Part shown: positions 42,070 to 50,516 of the stretch, piece by piece
Position numbering within the stretch: position 1 is the first letter of the stretch
How the letters are laid out: each line of letters starts with the position of its first letter
NCBI GenBank assembly: GCA_019637435.1
Contig: JAHBVO010000002.1
Location: forward strand, 1,341,519-1,405,518
Length of the DNA: 64,000 nucleotides
Source: Candidatus Obscuribacterales bacterium
GTDB taxonomy: Bacteria; Cyanobacteriota; Vampirovibrionia; Obscuribacterales; Obscuribacteraceae
Reading direction: 5' to 3'
Program-made: the position numbers and the translations under genes
The notes under the pieces: model-generated
Database searches by the model: none
The model's input: only the letters and a program-made list of their open reading frames with translations
What the model was told of the DNA's origin: nothing

Positions 42070-42332
42070 GAAGCGAAAGACCCAAGAACAGTAACTATCC
42101 CTCCGGGGACCGCACTCTGAAAACAGGGCGGTGACAAGTTCGAGTGATTGGCCTCTTGGGCAGGCGTCGCCATGGCATGAAACCCTAAGCACCACGGCCG
42201 GTGTCTCCCAGTCTTCGAATTCTGTCTAGCCTGAATATATAAAACCAGTAAGTCACCTGTCGAGTTCGCGGATGATATGGGCGCCGCATGTTTGGTGTTC
42301 TGGGCGACTCGGCGGTGACAGGAGGTGAAACA
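42070..42332 (+). other. Conserved spacer between HTH and membrane-protein genes, copy 1
   Basis: About 260 bp, conserved with 62664-62922. Holds a GCACC/GGTGC hairpin and CCTCCGGGG. A 62-codon frame open in copy 2 is cut by TAA at 42185 here, so the conservation is not at protein level. Confidence 0.5.
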
Positions 42333-42605
42333 ATGACCGAAGCAAATTCGGCGCTCGGCGCTATCGAGCAGATTTTCCTGCCTATCTTCGTCTTGATGGT
42401 TCTTGTTGGCATTGCCGGAGGTAATCCGAGCATGGTTTTAAAGCCAATGTTCGACATTGTCGGACAACTAGTAATGACTCTTCTAAGCCTGCTCAGCAAC
42501 CTTCTGATATCGCTAATTAGATTACTGGGTAGTCTTCTGACGTCAGGAATAAAACTCACGGCAGAGGCGCTGAGAAGTAGCTCTGTAACACAGAACAAGA
42601 GATAG
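42333..42605 (+). CDS. Small membrane protein of the element backbone, copy 1
   Basis: 90 residues from ATG 42333, set by ACAGGAGGTGAAACA. Two or three hydrophobic helices (IFLPIFVLMVLVGIAGG, LVMTLLSLLSNLLISLIRLLG). No cysteines and a basic polar tail. Unknown family; entry-exclusion, holin-like or conjugation-accessory roles are open. Almost identical to 62923-63195. Confidence 0.75.
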   Translation: MTEANSALGAIEQIFLPIFVLMVLVGIAGGNPSMVLKPMFDIVGQLVMTLLSLLSNLLISLIRLLGSLLTSGIKLTAEALRSSSVTQNKR

Positions 42606-42677
42606 CAACCAGCAGTAACAGTGCCATCAACACACGAATACAAAAGAACAACAAAGAACTCACAGTAACCACATATG

Positions 42678-42770
42678 GTGTCGCCGCGAGGAGGTGGCAC
42701 CGACGCGCAACAAACAACCGAGCGAAGCGAGACATTACGGAGAGGCTTGACTCTTCAGTAATGCAAGATA
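42678..42770 (+). other. Origin-of-transfer candidate, copy 1 (remnant)
   Basis: GGTGTC-GCC / GG-GGCACC hairpin, then the invariant run CGACGCGCAACAAACAACCG, then an ATTAC/GTAAT stem. It lies 140 bp before a MobC-like gene. Copy 2 (63268-63361) keeps the block while flanking DNA diverges. No nick site is known. Confidence 0.4.
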
Positions 42771-42907
42771 CATACGACTAGGTTAAACCTGAAAACTGGC
42801 TTTCCTAAAGGCGTTTGAATCTGAGTGGAATTCGCTCGCTCGGTCTAACTTCTGCGCCAAAGCTGAAAACCAGCTTGCAGCACCAATTTTGAGGATGAGT
42901 AATAAAC

Positions 42908-43195
42908 ATGCCCACACAAAAAAAGTTTCATCAAATATACATCGGGTTAGTTACCGAAGACAAAGAGCGCCTCGCTCAAAAAGCTAAGGCAAAGGACCTG
43001 ACATCAACCGAATTGGCTAGAGAAGCAATTCGGTGGTACTTAGACTATCACGAAAAGACAGGAGGAAAAGCCAAAGAAGCAGAGATATCTCAGGCAATCA
43101 GATGCGCAACCGAAGGATTGATCAAAGCAACCGTCACGCCCAAGACCAAAATGAATTTTCACACTCATGAACAACAAAGTCTAGTTAGGCAGTAG
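42908..43195 (+). pseudogene. Truncated MobC/RHH-like relaxosome protein
   Basis: 95 codons. Residues 1-73 match the full-length copy at 63500 (KFHQIYIGL, RLAQKAKAK, STELAREAIRWYLD.HEKTGGKAKEAE). The last 22 are unrelated. The copy has lost the C-terminal half and the relaxase that should follow. The remaining ribbon-helix-helix part might still bind oriT. This truncation lies about 470 bp before the second att fragment. Confidence 0.75.
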
Positions 43196-43294
43196 AACCA
43201 AACCAAACCCAAATGCTCGCCTTAGACTTTTTCAAACGATAAAGCTCAATTCTCCACTCGTCCGCACTATATCTGGTATCAGCGATGAAACTCT

Positions 43295-43449
43295 ACTTGA
43301 CGCCGGGACCCCTTGCGTCCGCTATTTCGGCAGCCGCCGCAGCAGGTGTGCGCGCCGCAATCTAGCGCACTAAAAAACAAAAATCTCGCAAGCGGCGCTT
43401 CCCTGGCTGCCCGGCGGCAAGCCTAGCGGACGCAAGCCCAGCGTCAAGT
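43295..43449. repeat. 155-bp nested inverted repeat
   Basis: Outer arms ACTTGACGC / GCGTCAAGT and TTGCGTCCGCTA / TAGCGGACGCAA, with a short bulge. Inner arms GGCAGCC/GGCTGCC, CCGCCG/CGGCGG and GCGCCGC/GCGGCGC nest inside. It would extrude as one long hairpin. It has no coding frame and lies between the broken mobC-like gene and att. Confidence 0.7.
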
Positions 43450-43516
43450 CAACTGCTCCACCTGCTCACTGTAATTAGGAATGAGGCCCAGAGCCCACCT
43501 TGTCAACGCACAAACC

Positions 43517-43552
43517 GACCACATGGTGGATTGATTTCGGCACCATGTGGTC
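43517..43552. repeat. Perfect 12-bp inverted repeat
   Basis: GACCACATGGTG / CACCATGTGGTC with a 12-base loop. Its core CACCATGTGG recalls the CACC..GGTG palindromes near 14.3 kb. It sits 110 bp before the second att fragment. Confidence 0.6.
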
Positions 43553-43569
43553 GAATTAATGCGACCCGC

Positions 43570-43590
43570 ACATATACCCAACATAGACCC
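43570..43590 (+). repeat. 21-bp motif shared by both att regions, copy 2
   Basis: Differs from 15315-15335 at one position. Here it lies on the distal side of the tRNA fragment, away from int. Confidence 0.45.
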
Positions 43591-43616
43591 GAGCGATTTC
43601 AACTACCCCAATAAAA

Positions 43617-43657
43617 AAACGGCTCCTCTTCGCGGAACCGCTTGGATTGAGCCGTTT
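43617..43657 (-). terminator. Native terminator of the tRNA-Arg gene
   Basis: On the minus strand the tRNA 3' end is followed by AAACGGCTC...GAGCCGTTT and a run of T (TTTTTTT), a classic Rho-independent terminator. Confidence 0.75.
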
Positions 43658-43663
43658 AATATG

Positions 43664-43705
43664 CCTGCCCGGTAAGACTCGAACTTACGACCTCATGGTT
43701 CGTAG
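43664..43705 (-). other. Attachment-site candidate: 3' half of tRNA-Arg(ACG), copy 2
   Basis: Minus-strand CTACGAA loop, CCATG, AGGTC, T arm GTAAG-TTCGAGT-CTTAC, acceptor CGGGCAG and G73. Differs from copy 1 at two paired T-stem bases. Upstream sequence gives ATGG of the 5' anticodon stem and no more. The second integrase starts 220 bp away. Confidence 0.75.
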
Positions 43706-43926
43706 CCATCGAAAAATCGAATTTTCCGGCTTTTTCGATGTTTTTCTTATTCCTCGGAAATCCGCATCACCATTATGTTATAATGGTTCTAGAAGTTTTC
43801 GAGGTGTAGCTCAAAGGTACCCCAATAAACCAAAATACTACACCCACACTACACCTGAAAAGGGCTGAAATGGCTAGTAATTATGGGAAAACTTCCTCCG
43901 AGACGGCCTGAAAAACGGTGAAAAAG

Positions 43927-45213
43927 ATGGGACGCAATTCTTTCAATTTTACACAATCTAGACTTTCAGATCTACGCGCCGTAGCGCCTGGCAAGCGGGA
44001 TTACTACTATGACGCCAAGCTGGACGGGCTGGTTCTTCGGAAGTCAGATACCGGTGCAATGAGCTTCTGGGCTTATAAATGGAGGGATGGGAAGAACATC
44101 CGAATCAACCTTGGGCGGTACGAGCCCGACGCCATGCAAATTCCGGCTTTCGATGATGACCCGCTCCAGGTATTGGGAAACAATCCCGGTCTGAGCATAG
44201 AGCACGCCAGGCAGCTCGCAGCCGCCGTTATCATGCAAATCACCGCCGGCAAAGATCCGTTAGCCGCAAAACGTGGCACTGAGGGCATCACTTTGGGCGA
44301 TCTATTCAAAGAATATCTCCACGGCTACGCTATCGAGCACTGCAAGACTTGGAAGGTCATCGAGGAGTGCTTCTATCGCTACCTGGACCACTGGAAGACA
44401 CGTCCAGTTAGTTCTATCAAGCGCTCCGAAGTACAGCTTCTCGTGAACAAGCTTGGCAAAGAGAACGGCAGAGCGACCGCCAACCGGACAGTTGAGTTGT
44501 TGCGCGCCGTCATTAATAAAGGTAAGCAGTGGGAGCTTGTTGATTGCGAAAATCCAGCTACCGGTATAACAAAGTTCAAATTGAAACATCGAGACAGATT
44601 CGTATTCGCGGAAGAGCTTCCGCGCTTGATTGAAGCAATCAATGCTGAAGAGAATCAAGAAGTCAAAGACTATGTGCTCATCAGCCTCTATACGGGCGCA
44701 CGCAAAACGAACGTGCTTACAATGCGCTGGGCCGATGTTGATCTAGACAACGCTGTCTGGCGAATTCCTGATACTAAAAATGATACCGCTCAGACAATCT
44801 TACTTACTGGCCCAGAGCTGGAGATCCTCAAGGCGCGATTCGAAAATCGAACATCATTTGAGTATGTATTTCATAGCAAAAACACAAAGAGCCCGCATCT
44901 CACAGATCCCAAGAAAGGATGGAAGCGCATTCTGAAACGCGCACGAATAGACAATCTCCATTTGCACGACTTGAGGCGGACATTAGGCTCTTATATGGCC
45001 ATGACCGGAGCAAGCCTATCGGTGATCGGCAATGCTCTTAATCACAAAGACGTAAGCACAACGCGCAAGGTTTATGCGCAATCCGCACACGAAGCCGAAC
45101 GGACAGCTCGTGAAGTTGCTCACAAGAAAATGTTTGAGAAAAAAGAGAAAAAGGAAACTAATCTCGCCGAATTCGATCAGTCACGAGCAAACAGCGAAAA
45201 CGTCGAGTTCTAG
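43927..45213 (+). CDS. int: Tyrosine-type site-specific integrase, element 2
   Basis: 428 residues from ATG 43927; GTG 43918 is an alternative. Same three-domain layout as the 15415 integrase. The middle (DLFKEYLHGYAI to ATGITKFKLKHR) is almost unchanged, while the N-terminal arm domain and C-terminal tail differ. Catalytic boxes TGARKTN, HDLRRTLGSYMA, LNHKD and KVYAQS are intact. Shared core and different arm domain fit integrases that use the same tRNA core site with different arm sites. Confidence 0.92.
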   Translation: MGRNSFNFTQSRLSDLRAVAPGKRDYYYDAKLDGLVLRKSDTGAMSFWAYKWRDGKNIRINLGRYEPDAMQIPAFDDDPLQVLGNNPGLSIEHARQLAAAVIMQITAGKDPLAAKRGTEGITLGDLFKEYLHGYAIEHCKTWKVIEECFYRYLDHWKTRPVSSIKRSEVQLLVNKLGKENGRATANRTVELLRAVINKGKQWELVDCENPATGITKFKLKHRDRFVFAEELPRLIEAINAEENQEVKDYVLISLYTGARKTNVLTMRWADVDLDNAVWRIPDTKNDTAQTILLTGPELEILKARFENRTSFEYVFHSKNTKSPHLTDPKKGWKRILKRARIDNLHLHDLRRTLGSYMAMTGASLSVIGNALNHKDVSTTRKVYAQSAHEAERTAREVAHKKMFEKKEKKETNLAEFDQSRANSENVEF

Positions 45214-45302
45214 AAGACCGCTAAGGGAACCTTGGCAGTTGAAATCAGCTGACCGGGCCGATAATTCTATTGGAATTCGACCCAGATCAGAAAGGAAACC
45301 TC

Positions 45303-45821
45303 ATGACCGCCAAAGAACCAAACGAGAAAAAGGTCAGACAAAAAATTCTCAAAGCACTTAAGCAAAAGGTCGACGGTAAGCTTACGAGACTAAAGCAGTC
45401 GGAACTGAACGTCGTTGTAGGAAAAACCAGCATCAGAGCCCCTTATCTTGAAAGTCTGCTGCGCAAAATGAAAGAAGAGCAACTCATCGACCACCACTAC
45501 TGGCAGACAAACACAACAAGAAAAAGAAGCTGTGTATATTGGGCGCTCTTCAAACATCCAGAGAATGTAAAATCCAGAGAAAGGCACAAGAAGTACGAAG
45601 AAGAGAATCCCAAAGACGACGAACCCAGAACTTTCATGACGCTCTCCGAGTATGCCGACCTGTTGTGGAAGAAGGGCGCAGGAAGACGGGCAAAGGAAAA
45701 ATTTCAAGAAGACATCGGTCAGTTTTTAGCAGACAACTACGATGAAGTCTGGGCTGCGATTCGACGAATTAAAGGCAAATACACACGCAAAACAAACTGG
45801 CTGCACTCTCGGCAGTGGTGA
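45303..45821 (+). CDS. Hypothetical basic protein with possible winged-helix N-terminus
   Basis: 172 residues from ATG 45303 after GAAAGGAAACCTC. Residues 1-75 look like a winged helix (KVRQKILKALKQK, LESLLRKMKEEQLI), and the rest is charged and helical. A first-gene position behind int suggests an element-specific regulator or cargo. No family recognised. Confidence 0.55.
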   Translation: MTAKEPNEKKVRQKILKALKQKVDGKLTRLKQSELNVVVGKTSIRAPYLESLLRKMKEEQLIDHHYWQTNTTRKRSCVYWALFKHPENVKSRERHKKYEEENPKDDEPRTFMTLSEYADLLWKKGAGRRAKEKFQEDIGQFLADNYDEVWAAIRRIKGKYTRKTNWLHSRQW

Positions 45822-45955
45822 CGTGCGCAAGTTTTTCTGTTTCTTGTTGGACCTGCGCGTCTTTCCGGCGTCATTCAGAGCATCGATAGCGATCCACCCG
45901 TTTCAATTATGCGGCAACTGATCAGACCCGCAAAAACCTTCTAGATATCAGACAA

Positions 45956-46018
45956 TTGCTAAAATAGCAACCAATCGCACAACCAATCATGACATCCCAA
46001 CTGGTTGTCACTTTTTCA
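45956..46018 (+). promoter_or_regulatory. Operator-like repeats before the NucS-like gene
   Basis: TTGCTA-AAA-TAGCAA palindrome, then CAACCAATC twice, then an ACAACCA/TGGTTGT inverted pair, all within 65 bp of ATG 46024. The rest of 45822-46023 shows nothing else. Confidence 0.4.
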
Positions 46019-46023
46019 GGAAA

Positions 46024-48438
46024 ATGTTTGCCGATCAAATTCTGGCCGAACTCGGCCCCCATTACTATTATCAAAAGCTGTGCAACGTCAATGTGATCCG
46101 GATGGCTCTAACTTCGAGCCAAAAATTTCTAGTTGATGACTCCTTGCTCGATGCAATGAAGCAGTTGATGTTTGATTCCCCCACAAAATTTCTCCAGATA
46201 CTAAAATTCGCTCGACCATTCAATGACAATAGAATCTGGATTGAGATCGATATCCCGTCCGCACACAGAAAACTTGGTTTTTTGGTAGACGTGTTCGACC
46301 TACCCGCCGGACAGTTCATCGTTCGAAATTTTACTTCTGCTGAAGGTGGTTCATCTTGGTTGCTTGTAATGATGATGCTTCTGGACTTGGGGCCAGACAT
46401 TCCGAATTGGAAGACGAGCAAGTTTGGAACCACATGCGCCAATGCTGTCCAAATTGAGATGGGACAGGAATTTCTCGGAACAGACAAAGACCTCACACCG
46501 GAACAACTAAGAAAATATCTTAAAGAAAATGAGAAGCATAGATTTGGTGACGAAGAGCTTCAGCAACTTCTTGAATCTAGCGACGCCGAACTCTCGGCGA
46601 GAAGAGAGCTGAACCTGAGATGTTTACCGCTGATTGACTATGCGATGTTCCAAACCATCGCCTTAAATAAAGACAGCTTGAAAATGCTTGTCGATAGAGC
46701 CATGCCGATTTGGATGGGTGGCGACTTATCTCTACTTATTGCACTGCTATCAATCTTTGGAACACGACCGGAGAGCATCGAATTCGAAACTGTGCCAACT
46801 CGTCGTTCGAAAATTAGAATTGGAAAGAAGACCAGTTATCAACAATTATTCGAACACACGAGGATAAAACTTCAAAACCAAGGAAACGCTGATGTAAAGC
46901 CATCGCCAGTGACTGACAATCCCAAAGAGATCATTCTTCGAAAAGCATTAGCGTCAAATTTAGATCTCATACAACCCGGATTACAACTAATAAAAGAAGA
47001 ATTTGTAGTTGAAAATCCCATTGGCGCAAGCGGCAAGATTGACATTCTAGCCCGGTCTAAGGAAGACATGATCGTACCAATTGAACTGAAGAGATCCGAC
47101 CAGGCTGCTCGGCATGCAATTCATGAAATTAACAAATACATCGCATTGTTGAAAGAAACCCAGGGTGTTGAGGCTCACAAGTTACGCGCCATTGTCGTCT
47201 CTACGGATTGGCACGAACTGACCACTCCATTTTTAAACTTCAAGGACCAAGTTGATTGGGAGGTAATTGGCCTGAAACTAATCCTCGATCAGAACGGCAT
47301 GCCAGAAAAATGTTTAGAGGTAATCGATGACTCCGAAGCAGCGCCTTACGCTCTAGCAATTAGTGACACCACATATCTCTTTAAGACGGAAAAACTTCGA
47401 GACGAATCAGCTCACAACTTCGCAGAGTTGTTGATTTTACTTGGTCACTCAGAGTTCGTTATACTCAAACTCAATTGCAGCCTGCCACTGAAATTTCAGT
47501 ACTCGTTCATTCCTGCAGTAATGACTCTACCAGCGGCTGATTCGTCTGAGGTGATCTTCTCGATTAATGATTTTGAGGAAGATGTTTTGACCAAACTATC
47601 CTTTTACGCAAAAGTAAAACCAGAGCGTACGGAGCACAACGATAGAAGAACATTCAATCATCATTTGGGTTTTTGGAAGCCAGCTCCTCTCATAAGGTCA
47701 GGAAATCTTACTAGTTCCCTACTCAGAACAGATCCAGATATCATCAAAATGTTCTCCGGTATTGAAGGAGATAACCCGGCCTGCTTTACACAAATGAGCA
47801 GTCCACGCTTCAAGTCCCATTGGGATAGTTTCTGTGAATCCAGCCTATATTGCCTAACGCACAATCTATCTTGGCGATTGGGAGTGAAAGGCTATCTTGA
47901 TCATCTTGCACAGACTTCCCCAAACTGCTCAGTGTCACTTCGAGTTCAATCCACAAACAGTATTCTTCACGACCTGTTCTATTACAGAATGCTGAACAAG
48001 TCGAGATCAAGTGACGAATCGATTATACCTCGATTAGATATGACTATTGAGCATGAAACGGGCAGTCTTACAAACGTTGAGGGTATCGTTGTCTGGGATA
48101 GAAAAACACATCCAGAAAATCCGATCAAAGTAATTGGTGATCTTTTTGGAAATGACTTTGTCGCCCACAAAATGATCGGAATGGGAACACCTTTGCATGA
48201 ACGAAAGCTGCTTAAGTGGTTGGGACTGGAATATATTCTATTTGAAAAGACGACTGATAAAGACGTACAACTGATTACGACAAGTGCAGGTGCCACATCC
48301 TTTGATCCGTTCGATGCAGCAATGCTTCAGTCGCTTGACGACTTTCTTGACCAGCATTCTGCCTTGTTCGATGAAATTTATTCGATGTTCCACTTCTTCA
48401 TCGATAAGGCCACTGGACACGCCGTATTCATTTGTTAG
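46024..48438 (+). CDS. Large protein with NucS/PD-(D/E)XK nuclease domain, putative defence effector
   Basis: 804 residues. Around 302-380 lies a NucS-like PD-(D/E)XK core: ILRKALASNLDLIQPGLQLI, GKIDILARSK (Asp) and VPIELKRSD (ExK), then HEINKYIALL. The N-terminal 300 and C-terminal 400 residues match nothing I know. The C-terminal part contains WDRK and scattered aromatic pairs. It is isolated on the plus strand, convergent with the Septu pair, and has its own repeat-rich promoter. A single-gene nuclease defence protein is likely; a repair role is possible. Confidence 0.65.
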   Translation: MFADQILAELGPHYYYQKLCNVNVIRMALTSSQKFLVDDSLLDAMKQLMFDSPTKFLQILKFARPFNDNRIWIEIDIPSAHRKLGFLVDVFDLPAGQFIVRNFTSAEGGSSWLLVMMMLLDLGPDIPNWKTSKFGTTCANAVQIEMGQEFLGTDKDLTPEQLRKYLKENEKHRFGDEELQQLLESSDAELSARRELNLRCLPLIDYAMFQTIALNKDSLKMLVDRAMPIWMGGDLSLLIALLSIFGTRPESIEFETVPTRRSKIRIGKKTSYQQLFEHTRIKLQNQGNADVKPSPVTDNPKEIILRKALASNLDLIQPGLQLIKEEFVVENPIGASGKIDILARSKEDMIVPIELKRSDQAARHAIHEINKYIALLKETQGVEAHKLRAIVVSTDWHELTTPFLNFKDQVDWEVIGLKLILDQNGMPEKCLEVIDDSEAAPYALAISDTTYLFKTEKLRDESAHNFAELLILLGHSEFVILKLNCSLPLKFQYSFIPAVMTLPAADSSEVIFSINDFEEDVLTKLSFYAKVKPERTEHNDRRTFNHHLGFWKPAPLIRSGNLTSSLLRTDPDIIKMFSGIEGDNPACFTQMSSPRFKSHWDSFCESSLYCLTHNLSWRLGVKGYLDHLAQTSPNCSVSLRVQSTNSILHDLFYYRMLNKSRSSDESIIPRLDMTIEHETGSLTNVEGIVVWDRKTHPENPIKVIGDLFGNDFVAHKMIGMGTPLHERKLLKWLGLEYILFEKTTDKDVQLITTSAGATSFDPFDAAMLQSLDDFLDQHSALFDEIYSMFHFFIDKATGHAVFIC

Positions 48439-48497
48439 CCTATTTGGCAGGCGCACGGTCTGCAACGGTTTTTGGATGTGAATATTCCGCGGGTCAA

Positions 48498-49157
48498 TCA
48501 TGAGCATGAGCAGCGAGCACTAACCCATGCTGCTCGATTCGCTTCAATGTACGATTTGGATGCTTGCGAGTATGGATGTTCGGGGGCCTCGAAAGCGTCG
48601 TAGAGCACCGAGCCGGGACCAGTTTTCGCCAGTTCCTCGGCACTCAGACGCGACGCTATCTTGTCTATCCGCCTGAGCCACTTACGCTTTGACTCGTACA
48701 GATCTGGTCGATTAAGCTTGATCTCTATTACTGTATCGGACCCCTTCGTCGTTTTGCCAAAAATCATTGCTGATACAAAATACAGATCTCTAAGTGGATC
48801 ATCTACAGTTGGATCAACGAGCGGACTGGCCGGATCCCAATAGTCTCTCTTTGCCGTGTTGCATCGTTCGCAACTTAGCACAAAATTCAGCCATTCAAAT
48901 GCGAGCTGTGTATTTTTTGACCAGGCGACGATATGCTCGACAATCCGGTATAGCCCTGCTAAAGGTTCACACTCACAGTAAGCACATTTGCCGTTCGTCT
49001 CTTTAACAAGCGCATCGACGATGGTGGCATGTTTGTAGCGCTTGCGAAACCCTTCGTCATCCTCTCCGGCTGCCCTTGCCTTTTCCAGCTCAGCTGTCCA
49101 CTGGGCACCGTTCTGGATCAATATTGCAGGCGTTGGTCCTTTGGTAATCCTGATCAT
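48498..49157 (-). CDS. ptuB: HNH endonuclease, Septu PtuB-like
   Basis: 219 residues, with a 4-bp overlap to the upstream ATPase gene. The HNH zinc site is CAYCECEP (near 58), EHIVAW (His), then LSCERCNTAKR. The N-terminus opens MIRITKGPTPAIL. ATPase-HNH overlap in this order is the Septu layout; PtuB is the nuclease that degrades nucleic acid on phage infection. Confidence 0.85.
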   Translation of the reverse strand: MIRITKGPTPAILIQNGAQWTAELEKARAAGEDDEGFRKRYKHATIVDALVKETNGKCAYCECEPLAGLYRIVEHIVAWSKNTQLAFEWLNFVLSCERCNTAKRDYWDPASPLVDPTVDDPLRDLYFVSAMIFGKTTKGSDTVIEIKLNRPDLYESKRKWLRRIDKIASRLSAEELAKTGPGSVLYDAFEAPEHPYSQASKSYIEANRAAWVSARCSCS

Positions 49158-50380
49158 TCCAATTCTGGTGGGTTCGTAAGCATTTCAAGTGTTTCTGGCA
49201 TCAGCTCGCTCAGCCCGGCCTCTTTAAGTTCGCTAACCAGTGACTGATAAAGCTCTCCATTCATGACGTGAGTAGAATATCTTTCCATTATTGGTTCAAG
49301 TCGCTTCGCAGCCCATAGCGGCATAGTGAATGGCAGCCCGAGAACTTCCTTCAAGATGTCGTCAGGCGTCGAAGTTTTCAGACTTGACGATTCCAGCAAC
49401 TCACTACGAATTCGCCGATCAATAAATCTGAGGGCGTAAACCGACGAATCAGGCCAGCAGGTGACGACGAATGGGCTATGCGTACCCACAATGAACTGAA
49501 CTCGCGAAAAATGTTCAATCAACGCGGTCACTAAGGACTGCTGCATCGATGGATGCAAATGATTCTCCGGCTCATCGATTGTAACTACGAATTCCTCTGT
49601 GAATACTAACGAGCAAAGAAATATTTTCCAGCAGACATAGATGACACTTGCAATGCCACCCGAACTGCCATCAAACGCAAACTCGCCAGCCTCTGTGAGA
49701 AGGACAAGCTCACTTTGCCGGACCAAAAAACTTCGGAATTGGATTTCATGAGGTAAAGCTCTATGCAATAAGTGTTCGAACACACTGAACCATTCTGGCA
49801 CCAGTGGCGCGAGCGGTGGTGGATTATCGTGTCGAGCACAAAGCAACAGCTGATTTTTCAGGATCTCAAACAGCTCATTTTCGGTTGCGTCAGCCTGCGC
49901 TGTCCTCAGCTCATTCAATAATTCTTTAGGCGCTGGAGCAGCCTCACCAACCTGTCGCTTAATTGTTGAAGTAACGTATCTGCTTATGGGTCTCCTAAAC
50001 GAGATGTAGCAACCATCAACCTTTCGCTGGTTCATGAAAAAAAGATTGAACGTCGGACCGGTAGGTCCCGGAACAAAAAATCTGCACGGATCGCCTCTAT
50101 CTGAATATGCAATCAAGCCTGCCATTGATTCAGGTACTTGGTCTCCCACTAACAAATCGCCGTTGATACGAATATCACTTCGATGCCCAAATTTACCGCT
50201 TAAGTATTGCGGAACAGCGGTAAACTCCGGAGTCGGCTCAAAATGCTGACCTAACAGGTTCAGAATTGTGGTCTTTCCGGAGCCGTTGGCGCCTGTCAAT
50301 ACTGTTAATCGTGGATGAAGTTCAAGTTTGATGTCATCGAAGCTTCTCCAACCGTTCAATTCAAGATAGGTGAATTTCAT
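49154..50380 (-). CDS. ptuA: SMC/OLD-like AAA ATPase, Septu PtuA-like
   Basis: 408 residues from ATG 50380. Walker A GANGSGKTTILN (34-45), ABC-type signature FDGSSGGIASV and Walker B FVVTIDEPENHLHP, then the switch GTHSPFVV. Opening FTYLELNGWRSFDDIKLEL is typical of AAA_15/21 ATPases. Forms the sensor-regulator of the PtuAB complex. The usual Septu PtuA is of this size or longer. Confidence 0.85.
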   Translation of the reverse strand: MKFTYLELNGWRSFDDIKLELHPRLTVLTGANGSGKTTILNLLGQHFEPTPEFTAVPQYLSGKFGHRSDIRINGDLLVGDQVPESMAGLIAYSDRGDPCRFFVPGPTGPTFNLFFMNQRKVDGCYISFRRPISRYVTSTIKRQVGEAAPAPKELLNELRTAQADATENELFEILKNQLLLCARHDNPPPLAPLVPEWFSVFEHLLHRALPHEIQFRSFLVRQSELVLLTEAGEFAFDGSSGGIASVIYVCWKIFLCSLVFTEEFVVTIDEPENHLHPSMQQSLVTALIEHFSRVQFIVGTHSPFVVTCWPDSSVYALRFIDRRIRSELLESSSLKTSTPDDILKEVLGLPFTMPLWAAKRLEPIMERYSTHVMNGELYQSLVSELKEAGLSELMPETLEMLTNPPELE

Positions 50381-50438
50381 ATCGTTTCAAATACCAAGAA
50401 TAATTTCTCCTGCCGGCTAATCGGACGTCAAATGAGCG

Positions 50439-50470
50439 AAGCGGTGGTATTGAAATTAATACCACCGCTT
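50439..50470 (-). terminator. 13-bp hairpin between the deaminase and Septu genes
   Basis: AAGCGGTGGTATT / AATACCACCGCTT with a 6-base loop. It lies 47 bp past the deaminase stop and 59 bp before ptuA. It lacks a T-run, so it may attenuate or protect mRNA rather than end transcription. Confidence 0.5.
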
Positions 50471-50516
50471 ACGAATTCTCTATTTTGTTCTTGCTCTTTT
50501 TTGTGATGGGCGCGGA

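Noticed and set aside
43295..43449. CRISPR array or integron attC
   Set aside because: There is one nested inverted repeat, not regularly spaced direct repeats, and no attC-type core sites or integron integrase.
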